DNA of 27,465 nucleotides, from positions 379 to 27,843 of the IMG/VR virus record IMGVR_UViG_3300030419_000470, one strand, 5' to 3'. The position numbers and the translations under genes were made by a program. The DNA is from a virus. Below are positions 20,860 through 27,465 of this stretch, in pieces. A model generated the notes under the pieces. It made no database searches and had not been told where the DNA came from. It worked only from the letters and a program-made list of their open reading frames with translations. The number at the start of each line of letters is the position of its first letter. The first letter of the stretch is position 1.

Positions 20860-23204
20860 TGACACAAATAAATGTAGTTACAGCATTCAATGAGAACTCT
20901 CTTAAAGACCATGCACACCAGATGTTTCAACGAGTTGCCAAGTACTGGCATCCAGATATTAAACTAACAGCTTATTATTTTGATTGTGATATAACAGCCT
21001 ATGATCTTCCCGATTGTATTGAGTATAAAAATCTTGAGGAAGTGGAAGGCTTTAATGAATTTCGTACAGATATGGCAGTCCACGATGGTACTGAGAATGG
21101 TACACTGGACTACAACTGGAGAATAGATACACTTCTAACAGCTCCTAAAGTATTTGCTCTTACAGAAGAGTCCTTCTCCATAGCTGATAAGACCAAGGAT
21201 GGTGGATGGTTATTGTGGATGAATACAAATATCATACCAGTAGCTGATCTTACATCTGACTATATACATAAGTTCTTTCCAGAGGGTTCTGATATAGTAC
21301 ATCTCAGTGGAGACACAACGGCTGATACACCTGATCAGTATAGTAATCCATCCTTCATGGCCTTCAATCTAAATCATCAGTCACCTTTAGATATACTAGG
21401 TGATCTACGTGGAGCTTATGAGAGCAATGAGATCCTATCCTATAGGGAATGGCATGATGCTTTTATCTTTGAGAGGTTGCTAAATATATACAGAGCACAT
21501 GGCATGAGAGTGCATACACTTACTCCAGCCAATACAAAGAAGGGTATCTTTGCTACACCATTCAGAAACTATCTTACAAACTTAGAGGAAAGTAATAGAT
21601 CCTTACGTGACAGTGATGGTAACAGAGTCTTCCCTCTATCAGAGGAAGCCTTACCACCAGACATTAGACCTAATCGTACTAAGATGCTGGCTGATATTAT
21701 TAGATACTATAAGCCTGAAACCATAGTGGAAACAGGTACATGGAATGGTGGACGAGCTATAGAAATGGCTCTTGCTGCTTTTGAAAACAACGATGAAGTT
21801 ACCTATACAGGTTACGATTTGTTTGAGGATGCTACAGAAGATACAGATCTGGAAGAGTTCAATCACAAAGCTCATGTTAATATGAAAGCTGTTGAGAAAA
21901 GATTAACAGAGTTCAAAGATAGCATGAAGAAAGATAAGAATAAAACCTTTAACTTTACCTTGGTCAAGGGTAATACACGAGATACTCTGGTAAAGGCAGA
22001 GCCTGACTTAGCTCTGATAGGTGGTGGTAATAGTATTATAACTACACAGAATGATTACTCCAAGCTGGAAGGCTCTCGTGTCAAGATGGTGGATAACTAT
22101 TTCAGTGAGGATGCTGATAAGAAACAACCATCCAAGAAATATCATGGAGCAAACATACTGATACAGACACTGGAGAGTGTGAAGAGAATAGTTCTTCCTT
22201 CCTCTGACCCTGTTAAGGATGGTGGAGTAACTCATTATTGTATTATATATAATGAGGCTACAACTCCAGCCCTTCCTGATAGCTTACTTAACGTACCTAT
22301 TGTGGTACATCCACGAGACTGTGTGGACAAAGAGTATATACAGAGTAATATCATGGAGAACATGAAGCTAATGGACAATGACAAGTTCCTTGGTAAGTGT
22401 ATACCTCATAATGGGGAAGTTATTGTAGTGTCAGGTGGACACTCAACGGACTTCTCTAAAGTTAAGCAGCTCATAAAAGAGAAACCAGATGCTAAAGTAT
22501 TATGTGTAAAGCATTCGTATCCTAAACTATTGGAGAATGGTATCAAACCTTGGGCCTGTATTGTACTTGATCCACGATCTATTGAAGGAGAGAGTACACA
22601 TGGAGTGATACGTAAGGATCTATTTAAGACTATTGATCCTACCACTAAGTTCTTTGTGGCATCCATGACAGATCCATCTGTTACTAAGTATCTACTGGAA
22701 AAGAAAGCTGACATCTATGGATGGCATGCCTTTACCGAATCACTACGTAATGAAGACGAGAGAGAACAGGAGATAGAGAACCAGAAGGTACATGTAATGC
22801 CTAACCTTGGCATACCAGAAGGCTCTACTCTTATTACAGGTGGTACGTGTGCAGCCATGAGGTGCCTTGGTATCATGCATACAATGGGCTTTAGAACATT
22901 TGATCTCTTTGGATTTGATTCTTCCATGCAAAAGCAACCTACTCCAGAACAGATGAAAGAAACAACAGGTGCAGAAGATGAAGAGCCAAAGCCTAAGTAC
23001 ATACAGGTTAATGTACGTGGAGAAAACTTCTGGACTACAGGTGAGCTACTGGCTATGGCACAAGATTGTGAACGTACCTTTAATGATGCATCTATGAACT
23101 TAACACTGGATGTACATGGAGACAACACACTCGTTAGTGCTCTATGGAAACTATATCTGGATGAACGAAAGATTGGTGAGTTTAAGGATGCCTTTAATGA
23201 CTGA
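20859..23204 (+). CDS. Three-domain fusion: degenerate glycosyltransferase, methyltransferase-like and MptE/Maf-like (DUF115) domains
   Basis: The 781-residue protein has three parts. Residues 1-235 look like a GT-A transferase (INVVTAFNENS; FMAFNLNHQSPLD), but where the DxD should stand the strand reads W-L-L-W-M-N-T-N (117-124), so this part may be inactive. Residues 265-470 resemble a class I SAM methyltransferase (TIVETGTWNGGRAIEMA at 288-304, then YTGYD). Residues 500-780 resemble the MptE-like/DUF115 domain of Maf flagellin-glycosylation proteins (EVIVVSGGHSTDF; VLDPRS; GGTCAAMRCLGIMHTMGFRT; LFGFDSS). Translation is coupled to the GT8-like gene. A sugar-modifying enzyme complex is likely; substrate unknown. 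Confidence 0.82.
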   Translation: MTQINVVTAFNENSLKDHAHQMFQRVAKYWHPDIKLTAYYFDCDITAYDLPDCIEYKNLEEVEGFNEFRTDMAVHDGTENGTLDYNWRIDTLLTAPKVFALTEESFSIADKTKDGGWLLWMNTNIIPVADLTSDYIHKFFPEGSDIVHLSGDTTADTPDQYSNPSFMAFNLNHQSPLDILGDLRGAYESNEILSYREWHDAFIFERLLNIYRAHGMRVHTLTPANTKKGIFATPFRNYLTNLEESNRSLRDSDGNRVFPLSEEALPPDIRPNRTKMLADIIRYYKPETIVETGTWNGGRAIEMALAAFENNDEVTYTGYDLFEDATEDTDLEEFNHKAHVNMKAVEKRLTEFKDSMKKDKNKTFNFTLVKGNTRDTLVKAEPDLALIGGGNSIITTQNDYSKLEGSRVKMVDNYFSEDADKKQPSKKYHGANILIQTLESVKRIVLPSSDPVKDGGVTHYCIIYNEATTPALPDSLLNVPIVVHPRDCVDKEYIQSNIMENMKLMDNDKFLGKCIPHNGEVIVVSGGHSTDFSKVKQLIKEKPDAKVLCVKHSYPKLLENGIKPWACIVLDPRSIEGESTHGVIRKDLFKTIDPTTKFFVASMTDPSVTKYLLEKKADIYGWHAFTESLRNEDEREQEIENQKVHVMPNLGIPEGSTLITGGTCAAMRCLGIMHTMGFRTFDLFGFDSSMQKQPTPEQMKETTGAEDEEPKPKYIQVNVRGENFWTTGELLAMAQDCERTFNDASMNLTLDVHGDNTLVSALWKLYLDERKIGEFKDAFND

Positions 23205-23817
23205 GCCATCCACTGAGTATAATGAATTAGTAAATGAATACAAAGAATTACATCAAGATCCTACTATGTTTCCGGGTAAGAGTGTACTAAAGTATACACA
23301 TTATATTAGATCTATTCTAAAGGATAACAAGTGTAAGACTCTTCTGGATTATGGTAGTGGTAAGGGATACTTATATGAAGCAGATCATCCTTATACTAAG
23401 AAGAAGCTGACTAAACCATTGAATAAGTTCTGGAATCTTAACTCAGTAACCTGTTATGATCCGGGTGTGGAGAAGTTCTCCAAGCTACCTGAAGGAATAT
23501 TCGATGCTGTCATAGCCGTTGATGTCATGGAACACGTACCTACAGAGGATGCAGAGTGGGTGCTGGATAAGATTATGGGCTACTCAAGCAAGGCTGTATT
23601 CTTGAATATAGCTTGTTACGAAGCACTTAAAACATTTAAGAATGGCAAGAACGTACACGTATCTGTACATTCTCCTGAATGGTGGATGGACTTACTGAAT
23701 AAGGTATGGTACAATAAGCATCATGAGTGGACAACTGTTCATGTAACCTTTGAGGAAGTGGAGGAAAGATTTGTCTCGTCTGGAATATTTAAAACAAATG
23801 TTTTGTACAGCCATTAG
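23197..23817 (+). CDS. Class I SAM-dependent methyltransferase (206 aa)
   Basis: Motif I is T-L-L-D51-Y-G-S-G-K-G57-Y, motif II is V-T-C-Y-D88-P-G, and the post-I acidic strand is F-D-A-V-I-A-V-D-V-M-E-H-V, as in UbiE/Methyltransf_11-type enzymes acting on small molecules or sugars. I chose the ATG at 23197, eight bases after AAGGA and overlapping the fusion gene stop by eight bases; upstream in-frame ATG codons lie inside the fusion gene. Position after two sugar-transferase genes suggests methylation of the same glycan or precursor. Confidence 0.88.
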   Translation: MTEPSTEYNELVNEYKELHQDPTMFPGKSVLKYTHYIRSILKDNKCKTLLDYGSGKGYLYEADHPYTKKKLTKPLNKFWNLNSVTCYDPGVEKFSKLPEGIFDAVIAVDVMEHVPTEDAEWVLDKIMGYSSKAVFLNIACYEALKTFKNGKNVHVSVHSPEWWMDLLNKVWYNKHHEWTTVHVTFEEVEERFVSSGIFKTNVLYSH

Positions 23818-23821
23818 GAAT

Positions 23822-23905
23822 ATGGTGGAAGATTGGGAACTGGTATTATCCCTATTTGTTCTCAGCTTTGTATTTTTATTCTTTGCTAATATATATTTAA
23901 CATAG
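23822..23905 (+). CDS. Tiny single-span membrane protein (27 aa), possible
   Basis: ATG at 23822, 27 codons to TAG. After M-V-E-D-W-E the product is one continuous hydrophobic segment (LVLSLFVLSFVFLFFANIYL). It fills the 97-base gap between the methyltransferase and holin genes. AGGA lies close to the ATG (about three bases), a tight spacing. Its place directly before the holin suggests a lysis accessory or holin-modulating peptide. Confidence 0.5.
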   Translation: MVEDWELVLSLFVLSFVFLFFANIYLT

Positions 23906-23914
23906 GAGAATAAT

Positions 23915-24319
23915 ATGGCTATAGGACTTATAGAATCAGTAGTAGGTGTGGTAGATAATGTACTGGATAAGTTTGTCGAGGATAAAGATCTACGTGCCAA
24001 GTTAAACCATGAGCTGAAGACACAGGTACAACGAGCTAATCTTGCACAGATAGATGTTAATAAAGAACAAGCCAAGCATCCTTCTATCTTTGTAGCAGGA
24101 GCTAGGCCAGCTATCATGTGGATATGTGCCTTTGGATTAGGATGGCAATTCGTATTCCAACCTATATGTCTATGGGCCTTGGCTATATGGGCTAATGATA
24201 TAGTACTACCTATGATACCAACAGAAGGATTGATGACATTAACATTATCCTTACTTGGTCTTGGTGGTATGAGAAGTTTTGAGAAGACCAAAGGTATACA
24301 GAGAGACAATCTTAAATAA
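23915..24319 (+). CDS. Holin, 3-TM GTA-type family
   Basis: The 134-residue protein matches the pattern of the GTA_holin_3TM family (PF11351-like). An amphipathic N-terminal part (GLIESVVGVVDNVLDKFVED) and a charged helix (AKLNHELKTQVQRANLAQI) lead to the block A-R-P-A-I-M-W-I-C-A-F, then hydrophobic segments at about 69-84, 85-98 and 104-122 ending in GMRSFEKTKG. It would form the membrane hole that times lysis. AGGAGAATAAT precedes the ATG. It is one base short of terS (TAATG overlap), and about 0.9 kb from the endolysin on the opposite strand. Confidence 0.9.
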   Translation: MAIGLIESVVGVVDNVLDKFVEDKDLRAKLNHELKTQVQRANLAQIDVNKEQAKHPSIFVAGARPAIMWICAFGLGWQFVFQPICLWALAIWANDIVLPMIPTEGLMTLTLSLLGLGGMRSFEKTKGIQRDNLK

Positions 24320-24726
24320 TGCTAACAGATAAACAAGAGAGGTTTGCTCAAGCATACATCCTGCATCGTAATGCAACAGAAGCTGCGAAGGCTGCTGGAT
24401 ATGCTGCACGATCTGCCTATAATCAAGGCTATAGGATGTTAAAGAATGAAGAGATAGTAGAGAGAATAGCTGATCTTGAGAATGAACTTGAAACAAACAT
24501 TGATGTAATAGAGGAGATAGAAAATCAATATACATTTGCGAAAGCAAATGGACATACGAATAGTGCTATTAAAGCACTTGAACTCCTGTCCAGAATACGT
24601 GGAGCTAGAAGCGATAAAGAAATAGATATGTCAGAGGAAGGATTGGAGACAGCTATCGTGGAAGCTATGCAGGTACTGGGTAAGGAGAAGGTTAATGAAC
24701 TTGTTAATAAATGTAACTTTACATAG
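24319..24726 (+). CDS. terS: Terminase small subunit
   Basis: The 135-residue protein carries the Terminase_2-type helix-turn-helix: L-T-D-K-Q-E-R-F-A-Q-A-Y followed by N-A-T-E-A-A-K-A-A-G-Y and a recognition helix ending G-Y-R-M-L-K-N. After that comes a helical oligomerisation region (IADLENELETNIDVIEEIEN) and an acidic middle. It recognises phage DNA for packaging and hands it to TerL. It sits at the end of the rightward unit, coupled to the holin gene, far from terL. Confidence 0.93.
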   Translation: MLTDKQERFAQAYILHRNATEAAKAAGYAARSAYNQGYRMLKNEEIVERIADLENELETNIDVIEEIENQYTFAKANGHTNSAIKALELLSRIRGARSDKEIDMSEEGLETAIVEAMQVLGKEKVNELVNKCNFT

Positions 24727-24735
24727 GAGAAATAT

Positions 24736-25086
24736 ATGAAGATTATAGCCGCTTTAGTAGCTAGTTTATTTTTAATTGCTGCTTGTAATGAAGATAAAGA
24801 AGCACAAGCAAGTAATGTTACTGTTGAAGATCTGGCTCCGTTGCCCACTAGGACAGCAGATCTAGGTATTACATTAGGTACTCGTTATGAACTTAATGCT
24901 GATGATAGCACTCAGAATAAGATGAGGCTCTTTCTTTCAAAACAATTCTTGGAAGACAATGTTATCAAGGTAGCTTGGACACGTAAGATAGGACGAACTG
25001 TTAACTTCTTTCGTTCTTCTACTGTGAATGGTGTGAACTATAGAGATACAGGAGATATATTCCTAGAATATAGCCGTAGTTTTTAG
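24736..25086 (+). CDS. Phage-encoded lipoprotein (116 aa)
   Basis: A textbook lipoprotein signal: M-K-I-I, a hydrophobic core (AALVASLFLIAA), and the lipobox I-A-A-C with C17 as lipidation site, followed by N-E-D, which fits an acidic +2/+3 region. The mature part is 99 residues, polar, without further membrane segments (TADLGITLGTRYELNADD, KVAWTRKIGRTVNFF). AGGAG precedes the ATG. It is the last rightward gene and overlaps the end of the opposing small gene by four bases. Candidates are a superinfection-exclusion lipoprotein or an outer-membrane lysis component; it lacks the short Pro-rich form of a typical Rz1. Confidence 0.88.
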   Translation: MKIIAALVASLFLIAACNEDKEAQASNVTVEDLAPLPTRTADLGITLGTRYELNADDSTQNKMRLFLSKQFLEDNVIKVAWTRKIGRTVNFFRSSTVNGVNYRDTGDIFLEYSRSF

Positions 25087-25235
25087 TTCCTCTCTCTGTT
25101 AAATAGCTCAAAGAGTGTTTTGATTTTCTCTTTTATAATTTGAATATCAGAATGCATTTTAGCCAGCACAATGATAAGGGTAATAAGTGCAACAAAGATG
25201 GGCCAAGACGTTCTAATAAATTCCATCCAATCCAT
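25083..25235 (-). CDS. Small single-span membrane protein (50 aa)
   Basis: ATG at 25235-25233 behind GGAGTAACAA; 50 codons to TAA at 25085-25083. After M-D-W-M-E-F-I-R comes a hydrophobic segment (WPIFVALITLIIVLA), then a charged helix (KMHSDIQIIKEKIKTLFELF). One membrane span plus a short coiled coil next to the endolysin points to a lysis accessory (holin, antiholin or XhlA-like), as an inference. It is the last gene of the leftward unit; its stop codon overlaps the stop of the convergent lipoprotein gene. Confidence 0.82.
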   Translation of the reverse strand: MDWMEFIRTSWPIFVALITLIIVLAKMHSDIQIIKEKIKTLFELFNRERN

Positions 25236-25256
25236 TTGTTACTCCTTATCGTTGCG

Positions 25257-25631
25257 TTACTTATAACTCCATATCGTTGGAGCTTGATGATCGTCCATAT
25301 CTAGGTGGACAAACCTATCTTCCTTAGAGCCATGCTGCTTTATGCCTATACCTTTAAAGCCATGCTCTGTTGCTAATCTAATTATATTATATGCTTTCTT
25401 ACCATGACATGCAATGTCTACTGCTATACCTCGTAGGTGAGGAGAGTTCCTATTGCCGCCTATAACATCATTGTAGGCCATATGTCTGTAGCCTGATATT
25501 ATATTCATATGTTGATCTAGTTCTTTGCGAAGAGCTACGAGTCTTTTCATAAACTCTTCATTCATATTTATTTCGCCTGTTCCTTTACATCTTAAATCGT
25601 CTTCTGAGAAAAACTCCCATCGTTTCTTCAT
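25257..25631 (-). CDS. Endolysin, peptidase M15-type (L-Ala-D-Glu or D-Ala carboxypeptidase-like)
   Basis: The 124-residue enzyme shows the M15_3 pattern: S-G-Y-R-H (46-50), N-S-P-H65-L-R-G-I-A-V-D72-I, and F-V-H109-L-D-M-D, giving zinc ligands H65, D72 and H109. It is a one-domain peptidoglycan peptidase for host lysis, cytoplasmic and without a signal peptide, so it needs the holin. AAGGAG stands before the ATG. Upstream is the NPGN-type gene, downstream the small membrane protein. Confidence 0.92.
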   Translation of the reverse strand: MKKRWEFFSEDDLRCKGTGEINMNEEFMKRLVALRKELDQHMNIISGYRHMAYNDVIGGNRNSPHLRGIAVDIACHGKKAYNIIRLATEHGFKGIGIKQHGSKEDRFVHLDMDDHQAPTIWSYK

Positions 25632-25640
25632 TATAACTCC

Positions 25641-26150
25641 TTATATGGGTCGTGGATTATATGGGTATGGATTACGTTGTATCATCCCACCTGTATTTTT
25701 TTCTGCTTGTATTCTACTATACTCTTGTAAAGCATCTTCATATCTTGCTGTATTAGGAAGATCAAGAAGGGATAAATTATATCCTTCTTCTAGTATTCTT
25801 GGATTATCTAAATAAACTTTTCTTTCCTGTTCTTTGTTTTCCATCTCAATAACAGCTTTGGCTACACTAGGTAAATCTTCTTCTGATATTTTATACTTAC
25901 CTATGCGTTTAGCTACAAAGTTAATATATTTTTTAGTATCATTCTCATTAGGTGGAGCATACTGACTTATCATACTTGGTAAATCTCCTTTAAATCTTCT
26001 TAGTTTTGTACGAAGATCTTTAAACAACGCTCTAGTTCCCATCTGAGGATTTTCAAATACAGAGAATCTGTCATTTCCATACAACTCTCCAGTTTCTCCT
26101 GCATATCCCTGACCCTTTTCCAAGTTACCGGGATTATTGTATGTAGCCAT
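25641..26150 (-). CDS. NPGN-motif virion-associated protein, possible peptidoglycan-degrading domain
   Basis: Residues 1-85 carry the pattern N-N-P-G-N-L...Y-A-G-E-T-G...R-F-S-V-F-E-N-P-Q-M-G-T-R-A-L, then a helix (FKDLRTKLRRFKGDL) and S-M-I-S-Q-Y-A-P-P-N-E-N-D-T-K-K-Y-I. I know this pattern from phage structural or tail proteins thought to act on peptidoglycan. The C-terminal half (about 115-169) is a polar tail ending in a Pro/Asn/Tyr-rich stretch (YPYNPRPI). It starts at the stop of the upstream gene (TAATG). Domain order in the late unit fits a virion or lysis protein. Confidence 0.78.
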   Translation of the reverse strand: MATYNNPGNLEKGQGYAGETGELYGNDRFSVFENPQMGTRALFKDLRTKLRRFKGDLPSMISQYAPPNENDTKKYINFVAKRIGKYKISEEDLPSVAKAVIEMENKEQERKVYLDNPRILEEGYNLSLLDLPNTARYEDALQEYSRIQAEKNTGGMIQRNPYPYNPRPI

Positions 26151-26392
26151 TACTTATCCATCCTCATGTAGTCATCTATCTTATTTTCAATTCTATCAAA
26201 CCTTGCCATAATCTGGTGTAGGTCATCCTTAACTTCTTGTTTGGTTGCATAGGTCAGAGCTATATGCTCCCTATTGGACAACCCTTCCTCACGTATCTTT
26301 GTAATGGATGCTGAAGTGGTACGTATCCACCACAGAAATCCACCAATAGCCATCGTGAGTATGGCATTCCAGATCATGGTCATGTCTTGCAT
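26150..26392 (-). CDS. Membrane-anchored coiled-coil protein (80 aa), XhlA-like topology
   Basis: One N-terminal membrane segment (MIWNAILTMAIGGFLWWI) is followed by a charged helical region with heptad-like pattern (LHQIMARFDRIENKIDDYMR). The topology is that of XhlA-like haemolysin/holin accessories, in reverse order, or of small spanin-like proteins. AGGAG precedes the ATG. It lies between the large virion protein gene and the NPGN gene and overlaps the latter by one base. Confidence 0.82.
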   Translation of the reverse strand: MQDMTMIWNAILTMAIGGFLWWIRTTSASITKIREEGLSNREHIALTYATKQEVKDDLHQIMARFDRIENKIDDYMRMDK

Positions 26393-26402
26393 TTTTTAAC
26401 TC

Positions 26403-27465
26403 CTATTCTGATCCCATTCTCATTACTAAACTTTGTCTCCATATCTCTAACAACTGTTTTTCTGCTTCTTTTATAGGTGGTATTTGCAGTCCATTATCTT
26501 TAGCAAATCTTGCCCACTTACGCATATCTGCTGTATTAGGTTTGGGAGGTATAAACATACCGTTACCAACTAAGTTTCTTAACATTGTCTTATCAAGTTT
26601 ATCTGAAAACAAATAATCATTAGTAACATAGTCCATAATCTGTTTATTACTTAAACCAGCAGCCTTTGCTCTTTCAATAGTATTAGCCATCTTTCTTGCA
26701 GCTCTATACTGTATCTCCAAAGATCTTGCATACCCTTCTGTAAGTTGATCTACATTTATAGGCTCTTGTTCCTTAATCATTCTACTAAATATCTGAGAAG
26801 ATTTTCCAGTTATAGATTTTTGTTCTATTAATTCACCAAGCATATTATTTTTTATATCATAGCGTTCTGGACGTATACCTACTAAACCTAAGATCGAATC
26901 AAATGTAGTATATTTTCTTGGCATCACTCCCGGCTTTAATGCGTATGGTGCTGCCTTACCTTCTGCATCTTTAGGACGATCTGTAATGGAACTTATAGTT
27001 TTACCTATATCTCTGACTATTCCCGGCTCATAAGGTTTCCATACTTCTCTAATAACATTACCAATATTACGACTAAATGTATTTTGGTCGTTATCCCATA
27101 TTACTCTTCCATACTCATCTTGGTTGGACTCTAAATTAGAAACGGCTGTAGCCCACATAGATGGACCCATAATATTATATAGAGGTTTTGCGACATGATC
27201 AGCAACTCGCTGCATAACTGTCTTCTCACTGAACGTACCATTAATCATATCACGTATAGTTCCACGTATAGGATCTTGCATAACAGCATATGGATTTAAG
27301 AAAGACAAATTTAATCTTACTCCCTCACCATTCTTAGGTTCAGTCAACCACATATACTGATTCCCTTTTGCCCAATCCTTATCAAAACTTTCTATTGCAT
27401 CAGTTTCCTCATCTAAAGTTTCTTCTCCTCTCATCCAATCTACTAAGTCTCCACCTTTATCATAT
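26403..27465 (-). CDS. C-terminal part of a large late (virion) protein (partial, runs off right edge)
   Basis: The frame is open from the right edge (27464) to TAG at 26405-26403, 353 or more codons; the ATG at 27434 is only an internal candidate. The segment is soluble and mostly helical, with LNPYAVMQDPIRGTIRDMI, KPLYNIMGPSMWATAVSNLE and a C-terminal region rich in Lys and Arg (QYRAARKMANTIERAKAAGL). I recognise no catalytic motif. Being the last large gene before the lysis genes and leftward like terL, it is probably a large internal or ejected virion protein. Confidence 0.75.
   Translation of the reverse strand, partial: YDKGGDLVDWMRGEETLDEETDAIESFDKDWAKGNQYMWLTEPKNGEGVRLNLSFLNPYAVMQDPIRGTIRDMINGTFSEKTVMQRVADHVAKPLYNIMGPSMWATAVSNLESNQDEYGRVIWDNDQNTFSRNIGNVIREVWKPYEPGIVRDIGKTISSITDRPKDAEGKAAPYALKPGVMPRKYTTFDSILGLVGIRPERYDIKNNMLGELIEQKSITGKSSQIFSRMIKEQEPINVDQLTEGYARSLEIQYRAARKMANTIERAKAAGLSNKQIMDYVTNDYLFSDKLDKTMLRNLVGNGMFIPPKPNTADMRKWARFAKDNGLQIPPIKEAEKQLLEIWRQSLVMRMGSE

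Noticed and set aside
22715-23209. Leftward frame of 164 codons (with 22406-22714 similar)
   Set aside because: Antisense of the well-supported fusion gene; Ser/Cys-rich composition typical of an antisense frame.
23692-24309. Leftward frame of 205 codons
   Set aside because: Antisense of the holin and methyltransferase genes, which have clear motifs and ribosome sites.

Overview
The window reads as a contiguous part of a tailed-bacteriophage genome, AT-rich, with tightly packed genes that start mostly on AGGAG/AAGGA-type ribosome binding sites. The replication genes are of the T7 type: a primase-helicase, an exonuclease-containing family A DNA polymerase, a single-stranded DNA-binding protein and a PD-(D/E)XK exonuclease. 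They sit with ThyX, a B12-dependent monomeric ribonucleotide reductase, an A-type Fe-S carrier, Hsp20 and sugar-modification genes, a set familiar from marine podovirus-like phages of Gram-negative hosts. No RNA polymerase, integrase, repressor, ligase or intact tRNA is visible. A virulent marine phage is an inference, helped by the T7-like tyrosine in polymerase motif B.

Layout. Left edge to about 3.0 kb is read leftward: a partial gene with a twin-arginine-like N terminus (1-1023), the large terminase (1053-2591) and a 50-residue ORF (2851-3003). The stretch 2592-3148 is a divergent control region: an AT-rich tract, a leftward promoter, an inverted repeat of 45/47-base arms with a terminator between them, and a rightward promoter. 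From 3141 to 25086 everything is read rightward: (i) early small genes of unknown role (3.1-9.6 kb), with a DUF932-like protein, a Gp88-like cysteine protein, 30-bp tandem repeats and several hairpins; (ii) nucleotide and DNA synthesis genes (9.6-19.2 kb); (iii) a cupin and Hsp20; (iv) two sugar-transferase-type proteins and a methyltransferase (20.1-23.8 kb); (v) a 3-TM holin, the small terminase subunit and a lipoprotein. From 25083 to the right edge the strand switches back: a small membrane protein, an M15-type endolysin, an NPGN-type virion protein, a membrane/coiled-coil protein and the C-terminal part of a large virion protein.

The strand pattern fits two opposed transcription units that leave the control region at about 2.6-3.1 kb and meet tail to tail at 25083-25086. 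If the genome is circular or circularly permuted, the two window edges would both lie in one leftward late unit (inference). In that plan the early unit makes dNTPs and copies DNA, and its distal end makes surface-modifying enzymes, the holin and TerS. The late unit makes TerL, virion proteins and the endolysin.

The most unusual things are the inverted duplicated promoter/leader at 2996-3148, which gives two divergent genes the same ribosome binding site and first three codons; the 781-residue three-domain fusion whose first domain has lost the DxD motif; the 30-bp repeats that each carry a Shine-Dalgarno-like core just upstream of a gene; and a phage-encoded lipoprotein.
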